A stretch of DNA of 64,000 nucleotides from Pseudoalteromonas sp. FUC4 (GTDB lineage: Bacteria > Pseudomonadota > Gammaproteobacteria > Enterobacterales > Alteromonadaceae). Of the stretch, positions 1 to 7,836 are shown in pieces. The DNA lies in assembly GCF_008370255.1 (NCBI RefSeq), contig NZ_SEUI01000002.1:106556-170555 (forward strand), given 5' to 3'. Every line of letters begins with the position of its first letter. Position 1 is the first letter of the stretch. A program made the position numbers and the translations under genes. The notes below the pieces were generated by a model that was not told the DNA's origin, did no database searches, and saw nothing but the letters and a program-made list of their open reading frames with translations.

Positions 1-1219
1 GTCGACCTTCACCAAACACAACCGCTTGTAAAATACCGCTTTGACTGAGCAATAGTGATTCAGGCCACTCGGCACTAATATTGCGCCCCATGCTAGTAAT
101 AATTAGATTTTTTAGGCGGCCTTTAATAAATAAAGTATTTTGACGCTGCTCGACTAGATCGCCGGTTGCATACCACTGGTTTTTGTTGTGAGGTTGATGA
201 TTTAAGTAGCCTAAAAACAAATCGCCTTTTATAAAAAGCTGGCCATTTTCAGTTTTGGTTTGAATATGAGGTAACACAGAGCCGGCACTGTGCAGGTTAT
301 CGTTTGCGGGCGTATTTAAACTAACTACAGATGCCGCCTCAGAAAGGCCATAACCTTGGTAAACCGGCAAGTTTAAGCTACGCGCTTTGGTTAATAGCAT
401 TTCGCTGACAAGCGCACCACCTACAGCAATAAACTGTAACGAGCACGGCGGTTGCCACCCTTGCTCTGCAAAAGCGACTAAGCATGCTAATAGTTCAGGC
501 ACTAAAATAAGCGTATTTGGCTTAACTTTATCAATAGCAGCTATAAGTTGTGCGGGCTGTTTTAAAGCACTTCCAACAAAGCCTAATTCATCTAACGGCA
601 TTAAATGCACTGTACCGCCACTTTTTAAAGGGGCATACACACCAGCTATATTTTCAAGTAACACAGCAAGCGGCAATAAACATAAATGAACAGGCTTTTT
701 AATATTAATTTTATCGCACAGAGATTGAGCCACCTGCATTTGGCTATTTGCAGATAAACACACGCCCTTTGGTTGCCCAGTAGAGCCTGATGTAAATGTT
801 ACTTTTTGAGTTTCTGGAAAATAACTTACGGGTTTAGCTACAACGATTTCGTAAATATATAATGTGTAACACTCAAATAAAGTAATTGATGCAGTCGGCT
901 CCCCGAGTAAAGGGTTTAGTGTGTCGCTCATAAATATATTAGCGCCGCATTGCGCTAGTACATATTGAGTTTGTTGCTCATTAAAAAAGTGAGCAATTGG
1001 CACAGCCACTTTATTAGAAACCGCAGTAGCAGCATCAATAACAAGCCAAGCTGGCGTATTATCGAGCTTATAAGCGACACATTTGCCGCTAAAGCTTTGT
1101 AGTATTTTTACTACCTTTTGTATTTGCTGGTTAAACTCACCACCGTTAATTTTAAGTGTTTGCTCTTTATTATGGGTAATAATTAATGGCGATACTGCAT
1201 GGGTATTATAGTAATTCAT
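1..1219 (-). CDS. AMP-dependent acyl-CoA synthetase/ligase, C-terminus cut by window edge
   Basis: Open to the left edge; about 406 residues are visible from the ATG at 1219. It is an ANL-superfamily adenylate-forming enzyme. The P-loop TSGSTGQPKG lies at about residues 143-152, YGLSE (A5) and YATGDLV (A7) follow, and then the hinge KGRLKNLIITSMGRNIS (A8). These enzymes activate a carboxylate, usually a fatty acid, as acyl-AMP and pass it to CoA or another acceptor. The start codon overlaps the stop of the T_hemolysin gene upstream (ATGA-type overlap), so the two are translationally coupled and probably work on the same product. Substrate cannot be read from the sequence. The end of the C-terminal subdomain lies outside the window. 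Confidence 0.9.
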   Translation of the reverse strand, partial: MNYYNTHAVSPLIITHNKEQTLKINGGEFNQQIQKVVKILQSFSGKCVAYKLDNTPAWLVIDAATAVSNKVAVPIAHFFNEQQTQYVLAQCGANIFMSDTLNPLLGEPTASITLFECYTLYIYEIVVAKPVSYFPETQKVTFTSGSTGQPKGVCLSANSQMQVAQSLCDKINIKKPVHLCLLPLAVLLENIAGVYAPLKSGGTVHLMPLDELGFVGSALKQPAQLIAAIDKVKPNTLILVPELLACLVAFAEQGWQPPCSLQFIAVGGALVSEMLLTKARSLNLPVYQGYGLSEAASVVSLNTPANDNLHSAGSVLPHIQTKTENGQLFIKGDLFLGYLNHQPHNKNQWYATGDLVEQRQNTLFIKGRLKNLIITSMGRNISAEWPESLLLSQSGILQAVVFGEGR

Positions 1220-1869
1220 ACATTCACCAATGCATTTACCAAAGAATTGATATTTGAGTGGTTTTGCTGCATTAAACTATAAAGCATTGGGGTATTTAAT
1301 ACTTGTTGGTGAGCTTGCTCTAGGCTCACAATGCATACTGTTGGTTGGTTAGCGTAATAGCTGCCCCACTTTAATGGGTTCTCAACTACAAAACTGCTCG
1401 CAAGTGCAATTTCGGTACACGTAACACCAAGTAAGCGCAATAAAGCACGCACTTTGTTGGTTGCACAAAACACCAAATGCTTTGCTCCCACACTTTGCAG
1501 AGCTTCGTTAACAATAATAAAATGCGCAAGTGTAGCTCTTCGATTTGTAGAGCAGAGATTACCAAGTTCAAAAATTTTATTACGAGAGATACTCTCATCT
1601 AAAAAATCTTCAACAGGTGATGCTAAGTATTGCTCAATAAACAATGGCGAAGTTGCTTGCCTAAGCCCTAATGTGCACTTTCCTTGTTTGGTAACGTATT
1701 GGCAAAGTAGAGGCATAAAAGAACTAAGCTTAGCGTTATACGCAACTAAAAAACCTTCTTTCACTGTATTTTCGAGATTTTTTCGATGCGCATCATTAAT
1801 ACGTGCACTAATAAGCTGACTGTTATTTTGTGTTAGATCTAATGGTGTAGAAGTGTGGGCTAATTGCAT
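1216..1869 (-). CDS. Thermostable hemolysin (T_hemolysin) family protein
   Basis: A 217-residue protein without signal peptide. Recognised from family-typical blocks: LGLRQATSPLFIEQYL, the stretch ELGNLCSTNRRATLAHFIIV, VFCATNKVRALLRLLG and WGSYYANQPTVCIVSL. As I recall, the family was named for a Vibrio haemolytic factor but belongs to the GNAT-like acyltransferase clan that includes acyl-homoserine-lactone synthases, so an enzymatic role is likelier than pore formation. Its stop overlaps the start of the acyl-adenylate ligase. The pair may make an acylated small molecule (inference). A direct-repeat response-regulator-like box sits just upstream. Confidence 0.8.
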   Translation of the reverse strand: MQLAHTSTPLDLTQNNSQLISARINDAHRKNLENTVKEGFLVAYNAKLSSFMPLLCQYVTKQGKCTLGLRQATSPLFIEQYLASPVEDFLDESISRNKIFELGNLCSTNRRATLAHFIIVNEALQSVGAKHLVFCATNKVRALLRLLGVTCTEIALASSFVVENPLKWGSYYANQPTVCIVSLEQAHQQVLNTPMLYSLMQQNHSNINSLVNALVNV

Positions 1870-1891
1870 AAGCTCGCTCGTTTAAATCTGT

Positions 1892-1942
1892 TTATATTTC
1901 AGGATTTAAACTTAAAGAGTGAAACTTAAAGAAAACTTAAGG
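1892..1942 (-). promoter_or_regulatory. Putative response-regulator box and -10 for the T_hemolysin operon
   Basis: Read on the minus strand there are three near-identical copies of CTTAAG/TTTAAG, with + strand cttaa cores starting at 1936, 1925 and 1911. The first two are exactly 11 bp apart, one helical turn, giving CTTAAG-N5-TTTAAG. That is the layout of PmrA/QseB-type sites. A TATAAA -10-like hexamer lies downstream (complement of about 1892-1897) with no good -35, fitting an activator-dependent promoter. The regulator is not identified; the OmpR-family gene at 15343 is one candidate. Confidence 0.45.
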
Positions 1943-1957
1943 GAAGTAATTTAAATG

Positions 1958-1993
1958 AAAAAAGCGCCTTAACCACTACATTAAGACGCTTTT
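1958..1993 (-). terminator. Rho-independent terminator after the TonB receptor
   Basis: On the minus strand a stem AAAGCGTCTTAA / TTAAGGCGCTTT with one mismatch and a short loop is followed by a T run. It lies just past the receptor stop at 2020 and before the next promoter. Confidence 0.75.
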
Positions 1994-2019
1994 GGATGAA
2001 AACTTTAATTTACTAACTA

Positions 2020-4101
2020 TTAAAAATTATAAGCTAACGACATTTTAAATTGAGTTGGCGCACCTGGGTAAACCCATAAAGCGTTGTAGCTACTCTCTGC
2101 GTAATCTTCATCAAAAATGTTATTAACACTGATATTAAGCTCGGTTTGCTCGGTTAAATTAACTTGACCAAACACGCCTACTAACTGATAGCTTGGTAGT
2201 CTAAAACTTAAATCGGCGGCATCACCTAAACGGCTACTGGTGTATTGGTAACTTGCACCAAATTCAAGCTCTTTACCCATTAATGCTGTTTGGTGGCTAA
2301 GCGTAAGATTTAGGTTATTTTTTGGTACATTTACCAGCGGGCTGCCTTTTTCAATTGGCACGCCCCAATCGGCATTAATAATGTCGTTTGCTGTGGTGGC
2401 ATCTATATAGGCGTACGATAAGTTAAACGCAGTTGCATCAGTAATATAGGTGTTTAAATCAAGCTCAAAACCTTTACTGTTGGCTTTACCAATAGGCGCT
2501 GAAAAACCTACGTTTACAGGGTCTGCCACTAACATATTACTTTTAGAGGCATCAAAAAATGCCACAGTACCGTTTACGCCTAAGTATTCAAACTTAGCGC
2601 CTATTTCAAACGAGTCGCTGTATTCAAAGCCAAATGGGTCGCCGCTTGCATCAGTACCGCTCAGTGGCAAAAAGCCTTCTGAGTAACTGCTGTAAAAGGT
2701 TAATGCGTTATTTAGCTCGTACACTACACCAACACGTGGACTTACTTGGCTTTCAGAGCTTGTTGAAAACACGCCGCTGTTGGTTTCTAAAATGTCTTGG
2801 TCAACGCTGTCAAACCTTAAGCCAACTAATAGCTTAAATTTATCGGTAATATCCATTTGGTCTTGAATATAAATACCGTATGCGTTTTGCTCTTCGTCGT
2901 TTTCGTAAAGTAAGCTAACTGCTGGGCGTTCAACATCGTAATTTGGTTCAAAAATATCAACAGTATAAGTACCATTACCGCCACGGTAGCGTGAAAGCGC
3001 TGTACGTAAATCGTATTTATACGCATCGGCTCCTATTAATAAGTGATGCGTAATGTCTGCTGTATCTAAACTTCCGCTAACTTCAAACTTAACGCTTGTA
3101 TCTTCTACTTCGTAGTCGCGATAGCGCTGCTGTCGTGTAAGCGTGCGGCCATCGTCAAATAACGATTGGCGCGATGGCGAAAGCTCAGCATCCGACGAAA
3201 ACCCCGTTAAGGTAGAGCTACGATAATTTGCACCTACAACAAGTGACCATTCGTCGTTAATATCGTGATTTAACGTAATTTGATGACCACGAGAATATAC
3301 CTGCGTGTCGCCATCGTTTGGATTACCCAAATAGCGAGAGCTTGGTACAGTGTCAAAATCGTTATCGAGAACTACAACACCACGGTCAAATAACTGGGCT
3401 AAATCTACGTATTCAAACTCATACGTTACACTTGTCGAGGCGTTTATTTGATGATAAATAGACGGCGTAATCACCTTCTTATTGGTGTACACCTCATCGC
3501 GGTAGCTGTCGCTGTCTTGCCACGCGCCATTTATTCTAAACGCAGTGGTGTCGTTAATGCCGTTAGTGTAATCGCCTTCAACACGGTTAAAGCTGTCGCT
3601 GCCTAAGCTTAGTTTCATCTCGCCTTGGGGCTCAAACTGTGGCTTTTTAGTCACAATATTTACAGTGCCGCCGGGCTCTGAACGCCCATAAAGTGCTGAG
3701 CCTGGGCCTTTTAATACTTCTATGTATTCAATGTTTGATACATCGCGCGGACCACTAAAACCACGCCCACCGCTAAAGCCATTAATTAAATAGCCTGACG
3801 GCATGTTTTCGTTACCCGAAAGGCCACGAATAGAAAAGCTATCCCATAATGCGCCACTGTTATTTTTTCGCGAAATACTCGCCGAAAAATCAAGCGCGTC
3901 TTGTAATTCGGTAATGCCTTTTTGATCAAGCGCGGCGCTGCTAACACTTACAATAGACTGCGGCATTTGTTTTTGAGGAATGTCGCCACGGTATGCTTGT
4001 TTATAAGTAACCGATATTTTTTCAATTTCTTCGGTTTGCTCTTGTGCAAGTGTTTGCGCACTAATGCCTAAACAGGCTAAGTAAATTAAAGAGTACTTCA
4101 T
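2020..4101 (-). CDS. TonB-dependent siderophore receptor
   Basis: A 693-residue outer-membrane receptor. It has a signal peptide ending near ALAQE, a short TonB-box-like segment (EKISVTY), a plug domain with IRGLSG and the siderophore-receptor signature LKGPGSALYGRSEPGGTVNIVTKKP-like run at about residues 130-155, then a 22-strand-type barrel ending LAYNF. It would import a ferric siderophore or similar chelate at the cost of TonB energy. Ligand unknown. No clear Fur box is seen upstream; two short palindromes are there instead. No strong Shine-Dalgarno precedes the ATG. It is not in an operon with transporter genes in this window. Confidence 0.9.
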   Translation of the reverse strand: MKYSLIYLACLGISAQTLAQEQTEEIEKISVTYKQAYRGDIPQKQMPQSIVSVSSAALDQKGITELQDALDFSASISRKNNSGALWDSFSIRGLSGNENMPSGYLINGFSGGRGFSGPRDVSNIEYIEVLKGPGSALYGRSEPGGTVNIVTKKPQFEPQGEMKLSLGSDSFNRVEGDYTNGINDTTAFRINGAWQDSDSYRDEVYTNKKVITPSIYHQINASTSVTYEFEYVDLAQLFDRGVVVLDNDFDTVPSSRYLGNPNDGDTQVYSRGHQITLNHDINDEWSLVVGANYRSSTLTGFSSDAELSPSRQSLFDDGRTLTRQQRYRDYEVEDTSVKFEVSGSLDTADITHHLLIGADAYKYDLRTALSRYRGGNGTYTVDIFEPNYDVERPAVSLLYENDEEQNAYGIYIQDQMDITDKFKLLVGLRFDSVDQDILETNSGVFSTSSESQVSPRVGVVYELNNALTFYSSYSEGFLPLSGTDASGDPFGFEYSDSFEIGAKFEYLGVNGTVAFFDASKSNMLVADPVNVGFSAPIGKANSKGFELDLNTYITDATAFNLSYAYIDATTANDIINADWGVPIEKGSPLVNVPKNNLNLTLSHQTALMGKELEFGASYQYTSSRLGDAADLSFRLPSYQLVGVFGQVNLTEQTELNISVNNIFDEDYAESSYNALWVYPGAPTQFKMSLAYNF

Positions 4102-4124
4102 GATGATAAGGGAATTAAAAAAAT

Positions 4125-4166
4125 GTTATATTATAACTAAAAGTTTACCATGTGTTACTTTGTAAC
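4125..4166. promoter_or_regulatory. Two small palindromes in the divergent promoter region
   Basis: GTTATATTATAAC (4125-4137) and GTTACTTTGTAAC (4154-4166) are both 13-bp palindromes of the form GTTA..TAAC, with centres 29 bp apart. They sit between the TonB receptor and the divergent membrane protein gene and could be operator sites. No regulator is assigned. Confidence 0.3.
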
Positions 4167-4259
4167 AAAACTACTTTTTTGAATTTAAAAATTGCATTAG
4201 CAGCTTTGTATACATCACGTTAGTATGGTGATCTACTTAGGTTACTTAACGATAATTAT

Positions 4260-4883
4260 ATGAGCATAAAAACAAACGCATTAATTTACTTTTTAGCCTT
4301 TTGCAGTGGTTTTTGCATTATGGGAATTGAGCTTTTAGGAGGGCGTATTCTTGCTCCTTTTTTTGGCAGTAGCGTACATATTTGGGGCAGTATAATTACT
4401 GTATTTATGCTTAGCCTTTCTTTTGGTTATTTGCTCGGCGGTAAGCTCAGTACAAAAAATGCATCGCTTACTAAATATGGCTTAATATTTTTAGTTGCGA
4501 GTATTATGGTAATGCCTATTACATTGTTTTCGCAGCCAATAATGGAACTTATATTTACCCATATTGAAGATAGCCGCTACGGGTCGCTCTTAGCGTCAAC
4601 AGCACTATTTTTTATACCTACCGTTATTTTAGGAATGATCTCGCCCTACTCTGTGCGCTTACTGGTAACCGATAGAGATAAAAGCGGGCAAGTAGCTGGG
4701 CGTTTATACTTTGTAAGTACGCTTGGCAGTGCACTAGGTACTATTATTACCTCTTTTTACTTTGTGCTCGCGTTTGACGTAAATACTATTATTAGCGCCT
4801 TTGCTTTAACGCTTGGCTCACTAGGTATAGTCGCGATTGTAGTTAATACCTTAGTTAATAATAAGGAGTTGGCTCATGCTTAA
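4260..4883 (+). CDS. Membrane half of a spermidine-synthase-like membrane protein
   Basis: A 207-residue integral membrane protein with about six hydrophobic segments. The start FCIMGIELLGGRILAPFFGSSVHIWGSI is typical of the N-terminal membrane domain of the 'fused MFS/spermidine synthase' proteins (E-hhGGRhhAP-h-G motif). In most relatives this domain is joined to a soluble methyltransferase-like domain; here the soluble part is the next gene, overlapping by 8 bp. A good AAGGAG lies inside the end of this gene for the next start, so the split looks genuine rather than a sequencing slip. Function unknown. Confidence 0.75.
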   Translation: MSIKTNALIYFLAFCSGFCIMGIELLGGRILAPFFGSSVHIWGSIITVFMLSLSFGYLLGGKLSTKNASLTKYGLIFLVASIMVMPITLFSQPIMELIFTHIEDSRYGSLLASTALFFIPTVILGMISPYSVRLLVTDRDKSGQVAGRLYFVSTLGSALGTIITSFYFVLAFDVNTIISAFALTLGSLGIVAIVVNTLVNNKELAHA

Positions 4884-5760
4884 ATATTTATTACTGCCGT
4901 TAATTGCATTTTCGGGTTTTGCGTTTAGTAACGTTATTCATGAAGAGCGATCGCTTTATCGCAATATTATCGTTGAAGAGACTCGCGACTTACGTTGCCT
5001 TAAATTTAATACTAAAAGTAGCCAAACAAGCCAAAGCTGTATGTATAAAAACAATCCCGACAAACTTGTTTTTAATTACACAAAATTGACTTTTGCCAGC
5101 CTTTTAGTAGCCGATAACCCTAAAAATGTACTTATTATAGGATTAGGTGGCGGTACGCTCTCTAATGTTATTCATAAGCTATACCCGACTGCAAAAATTC
5201 ATAACGTAGAAATAGACCCCGCAGTAACTAAAGTTGCCCGCGATTACTTTAACTTTATAGAAACCGACAACGTTACATCAAGCGTGCAAGATGGCCGTAT
5301 TTTTATAAAACGTGCCGCGATTAAAAAGCAAAAGTACGATTGGATTATTTTAGATGCATTTAACGGCGACTATATTCCGGAGCATTTGCTTACTAAAGAG
5401 TTTTTTGAAGAAGTACAAAGCGTATTGGCTGATGGCGGTGTTATAGCTGCAAATACGTTTTCGAGCAGCAAATTATACGAGCACGAGTCGGCAACGTACC
5501 ACGGCGTATTTGGTGACTTTATTAACGTAAGCCGCCCTAATCGCAGTAACCGTATTATTTTAGCGGGCATTAAAACTATGCCAACGCAGGCGCAAATTAA
5601 CAAGCGTATTAGCGCTCTTGCACCACGCTTAAAAAAATACGATGTAGATATAAAAGCAATAAGCACCTATATGCAAAGCACCAAAAACAACCAAGACTGG
5701 CCAGCTAATACCAAAATACTTACCGATCAATACTCCCCGGCTAATTTACTTAACTTTTAA
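4876..5760 (+). CDS. Spermidine-synthase-like SAM-binding protein
   Basis: A 294-residue protein with an N-terminal hydrophobic segment (signal or anchor) and then a Rossmann methyltransferase-type fold like spermidine synthase. VLIIGLGGGTLSNVIHKLYP is the nucleotide-binding glycine loop (about residues 85-104), NVEIDPAVTKVARDYF the acidic strand 2, VQDGRIFIKR and WIILDAFNGDYIPEHL the acidic active-site loop. Whether it makes polyamines is doubtful, because membrane-tethered relatives are mostly uncharacterised. It overlaps the membrane gene by 8 bp (ATGCTTAA) and is surely co-translated with it. Confidence 0.75.
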   Translation: MLKYLLLPLIAFSGFAFSNVIHEERSLYRNIIVEETRDLRCLKFNTKSSQTSQSCMYKNNPDKLVFNYTKLTFASLLVADNPKNVLIIGLGGGTLSNVIHKLYPTAKIHNVEIDPAVTKVARDYFNFIETDNVTSSVQDGRIFIKRAAIKKQKYDWIILDAFNGDYIPEHLLTKEFFEEVQSVLADGGVIAANTFSSSKLYEHESATYHGVFGDFINVSRPNRSNRIILAGIKTMPTQAQINKRISALAPRLKKYDVDIKAISTYMQSTKNNQDWPANTKILTDQYSPANLLNF

Positions 5761-5776
5761 AGCTAGTATTGTGAAC

Positions 5777-5808
5777 TATCTAAAACGCGGTTTACTGCGT
5801 TTTAGATA
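5777..5808 (+). terminator. Perfect 12-bp hairpin after the spermidine-synthase-like gene
   Basis: TATCTAAAACGC and GCGTTTTAGATA form perfect 12-bp arms around an 8-nt loop, 17 bp after the stop. There is no long T run beyond the stem, so termination strength is uncertain. Confidence 0.55.
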
Positions 5809-5946
5809 TAACTCATGAGTTGCTTAAATTTACTTTCGGTTATTGGTACAACAATTGGTAACTTTATAATATCATTCTAAAAATTATACTTAGATGTTCG
5901 TAATGAACTTTATAAGTGCATTACAGCAATATGCTGTTTATAAATT

Positions 5947-7170
5947 ATGGGTATCAACATGTTGGAAGTTATAGGCATTATTGCCTCAGTATTAGGAATA
6001 CTCGCATTTTTTGCAGTCGCACCGAAAGATTTACTCACTAACTTTAAAAGCTGGTTTGTAGAACCTGTTAGCTCTATTAGTAAGTACAAACATAAATTAG
6101 ACATAAAAGAATTATTTGATTTACTTAACGTAGAAGATATACGCCCTGAAAACATTTTTGTTAAAACGCCCTTAAAAAGCAGTAGCTTTGATTCGGAGTT
6201 ACTTGATTACAATACAAAGCTTCCAAATGAATTAGAAATCCTAAAACAAAAAGAAATAGCAGATAAAAAAGCACATTCATCATTAAACGGCTTAACGTTA
6301 GATAATAATGGATCTTTTGGTCTTAGGCGTATTGATGTAAGTAGACCTGAGGGTACAAATGGTAAACGTAATAATATTTACAAACTTATATTAGAGCCAA
6401 CAGATTACTTTAGTTTTGTATTTCCAAATTTATGCCTAGAAAAACCCTATTACAGCGATGTGACTCAAGAAAACCATACTCTAAGAGACATGCTTTCGTT
6501 AGATAAAAAAGTATTGTCTATATCAACAATGAGGAATTTTCCGCAGGTACAGTTTAAAGTTGGTACAGGTACGTTAGTCGTTACTAAAGATGGTTATGTA
6601 ATTTGCTCTGTTAGATCTATGAGCCAGTTTATTGCAGGTAAGCAGAGTAATGATGAAATATCAGTACATTTGTCTGCTGCTGAAGGTATGTACCGTTCCG
6701 TAAACAATCCACTATGTAGCGATATTAACGACCAAAACAAACCCTCACCTTTTGCAACAAGTGCTCGTTCGCTTAAAGACGAACTTAATTTATCTGATGA
6801 ACACTTCGACACTAAAAATATAAGTTGTATAGGATATTTTACTGACTTAAAAAGAGCGCAGCCATTTTTTCTGTTTTACTTACAGCTTAATCTAACAATT
6901 GATGAGTTTTTCTCTATTTATTCTAATACAAGCGCTGATATACATGAAAACGAAGCTATTTTTGCTTTACCAAGAAATTTCGAAAATCTAAATAAGTTAT
7001 TCTCGGGTGTATCTTTTAGCGAGTTAGATACTAAATATCCTACGATATACGCTGATTTTTTTACAACTAACAGTGGTACAAAAGTGAGAATTGCTTCAAA
7101 CCATGCAAAAGCAGGTTTCGCTGCTTATGCCTTCAAAGATCTTGGACCCATCACTCACAGCATGATTTAA
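5947..7170 (+). CDS. Unrecognised membrane-anchored protein with a degenerate Nudix-like motif
   Basis: A 407-residue protein I cannot assign. It starts with one hydrophobic segment (about residues 5-25), so it is probably tethered with the body in the cytoplasm. Around residues 205-310 it reads like a divergent Nudix fold: GTLVVTKDGYVICSVRS, then SAAEGM, an insertion, and ARSLKDELNLS in place of REUXEEXGU (second E is S, first E of EE is D, G is N), followed by strand-like FFLFYLQLNL. Catalysis may be lost and ligand sensing kept. It stands alone between a hairpin and a long AT-rich spacer. An alternative ATG lies at 5959. Accessory or defence role possible but unproven. Confidence 0.6.
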   Translation: MGINMLEVIGIIASVLGILAFFAVAPKDLLTNFKSWFVEPVSSISKYKHKLDIKELFDLLNVEDIRPENIFVKTPLKSSSFDSELLDYNTKLPNELEILKQKEIADKKAHSSLNGLTLDNNGSFGLRRIDVSRPEGTNGKRNNIYKLILEPTDYFSFVFPNLCLEKPYYSDVTQENHTLRDMLSLDKKVLSISTMRNFPQVQFKVGTGTLVVTKDGYVICSVRSMSQFIAGKQSNDEISVHLSAAEGMYRSVNNPLCSDINDQNKPSPFATSARSLKDELNLSDEHFDTKNISCIGYFTDLKRAQPFFLFYLQLNLTIDEFFSIYSNTSADIHENEAIFALPRNFENLNKLFSGVSFSELDTKYPTIYADFFTTNSGTKVRIASNHAKAGFAAYAFKDLGPITHSMI

Positions 7171-7301
7171 TATTTTATTACTTCTTTAAAAAAATACAGT
7201 GGCTTTTAAGTAACCTTAAAGATTAATACTATTTAAAAACCACTATTTCATTCCCGATTTTAAATTTTAAAATATCTACATTTTGATACATCACCATATA
7301 T

Positions 7302-7321
7302 TTACTTAGCAAGCTAAGTAA
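7302..7321. promoter_or_regulatory. SlyA-type operator 1
   Basis: TTACTTAGC-AA-GCTAAGTAA is a perfect 9-bp inverted repeat containing the exact SlyA consensus TTAGCAAGCTAA known from enterobacteria. It lies 33 bp before the MarR/SlyA-like gene, indicating autoregulation. Confidence 0.8.
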
Positions 7322-7325
7322 TGAT

Positions 7326-7351
7326 AACATAGTTAGCCTGCTAACTATGTT
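7326..7351. promoter_or_regulatory. SlyA-type operator 2, overlapping the translation start region
   Basis: AACATAGTTAGC and GCTAACTATGTT are perfect 12-bp arms around CT, with the same TTAGC-NN-GCTAA core as operator 1. It ends 3 bases before the ATG at 7355, so bound repressor would cover the 5' end of the transcript region. Confidence 0.8.
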
Positions 7352-7354
7352 GAG

Positions 7355-7828
7355 ATGGCTATGCCTACACAAAAACCTTTTCACGAAACGCTCGATTTAA
7401 CAATTATCGGCAATATGGGTCGGGTTCATCGTTTATGTCGCGAAGCAGCAACTATTGCTGTTGAACCTTTAGGGCTTACTCAGTCGCGCTGGACTGCATT
7501 AATGCATATAAATATGCGTGGTGAGGGACTAACGCAACTTGAACTTGCTAATAGCTTAGGGATAGAAATGCCTTCATTGACCCGTACGCTTAAACAATTA
7601 GAGGAGCAATCGTTAATTGTCCGCCGTATAGACAAACACGATAAGCGCATTAAAAGACTCTATTTTACCGAGCAAAGTGATGCCATCTTGCACTCGTTGC
7701 AAGAGACTATTACCGATATAAAAAATCAGTTATACAGCGGTTTATCTGTTGAGCAACTAGATGCGATTGCATTTGGTTTAATCAAAATAGAGCAAAACGC
7801 GCTTAAATGTATTCAAGTTAATAAGTAA
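7355..7828 (+). CDS. MarR-family (SlyA-like) transcriptional regulator
   Basis: A 157-residue winged-helix regulator. Helix-turn-helix QLELANSLGIEMPSLTRTLKQLEEQSLI at about residues 67-95 is followed by the wing RRIDKHDKRIKRLYFTE. The protein matches SlyA in pattern, and its two upstream operators carry the SlyA core, so it is very likely autoregulated and probably controls the downstream pump genes. An effector such as an aromatic acid is plausible given the BenE transporter next door (inference). The start could also be the second ATG at 7361, which has GAG upstream at a better spacing. Only 8 bp separate it from the HlyD gene. Confidence 0.85.
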   Translation: MAMPTQKPFHETLDLTIIGNMGRVHRLCREAATIAVEPLGLTQSRWTALMHINMRGEGLTQLELANSLGIEMPSLTRTLKQLEEQSLIVRRIDKHDKRIKRLYFTEQSDAILHSLQETITDIKNQLYSGLSVEQLDAIAFGLIKIEQNALKCIQVNK

Positions 7829-7836
7829 GGCTAAAA

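Noticed and set aside
1454..1819. 121-residue plus-strand frame
   Set aside because: Shadow of the T_hemolysin gene, which has clear family motifs.
1216..1869. Calling the T_hemolysin protein a pore-forming toxin
   Set aside because: No signal peptide or amphipathic pore elements; family fold and the coupled ligase point to an enzyme.
4102..4259. Fur box upstream of the siderophore receptor
   Set aside because: No stretch matches the 7-1-7 consensus well; only two short GTTA..TAAC palindromes are present.
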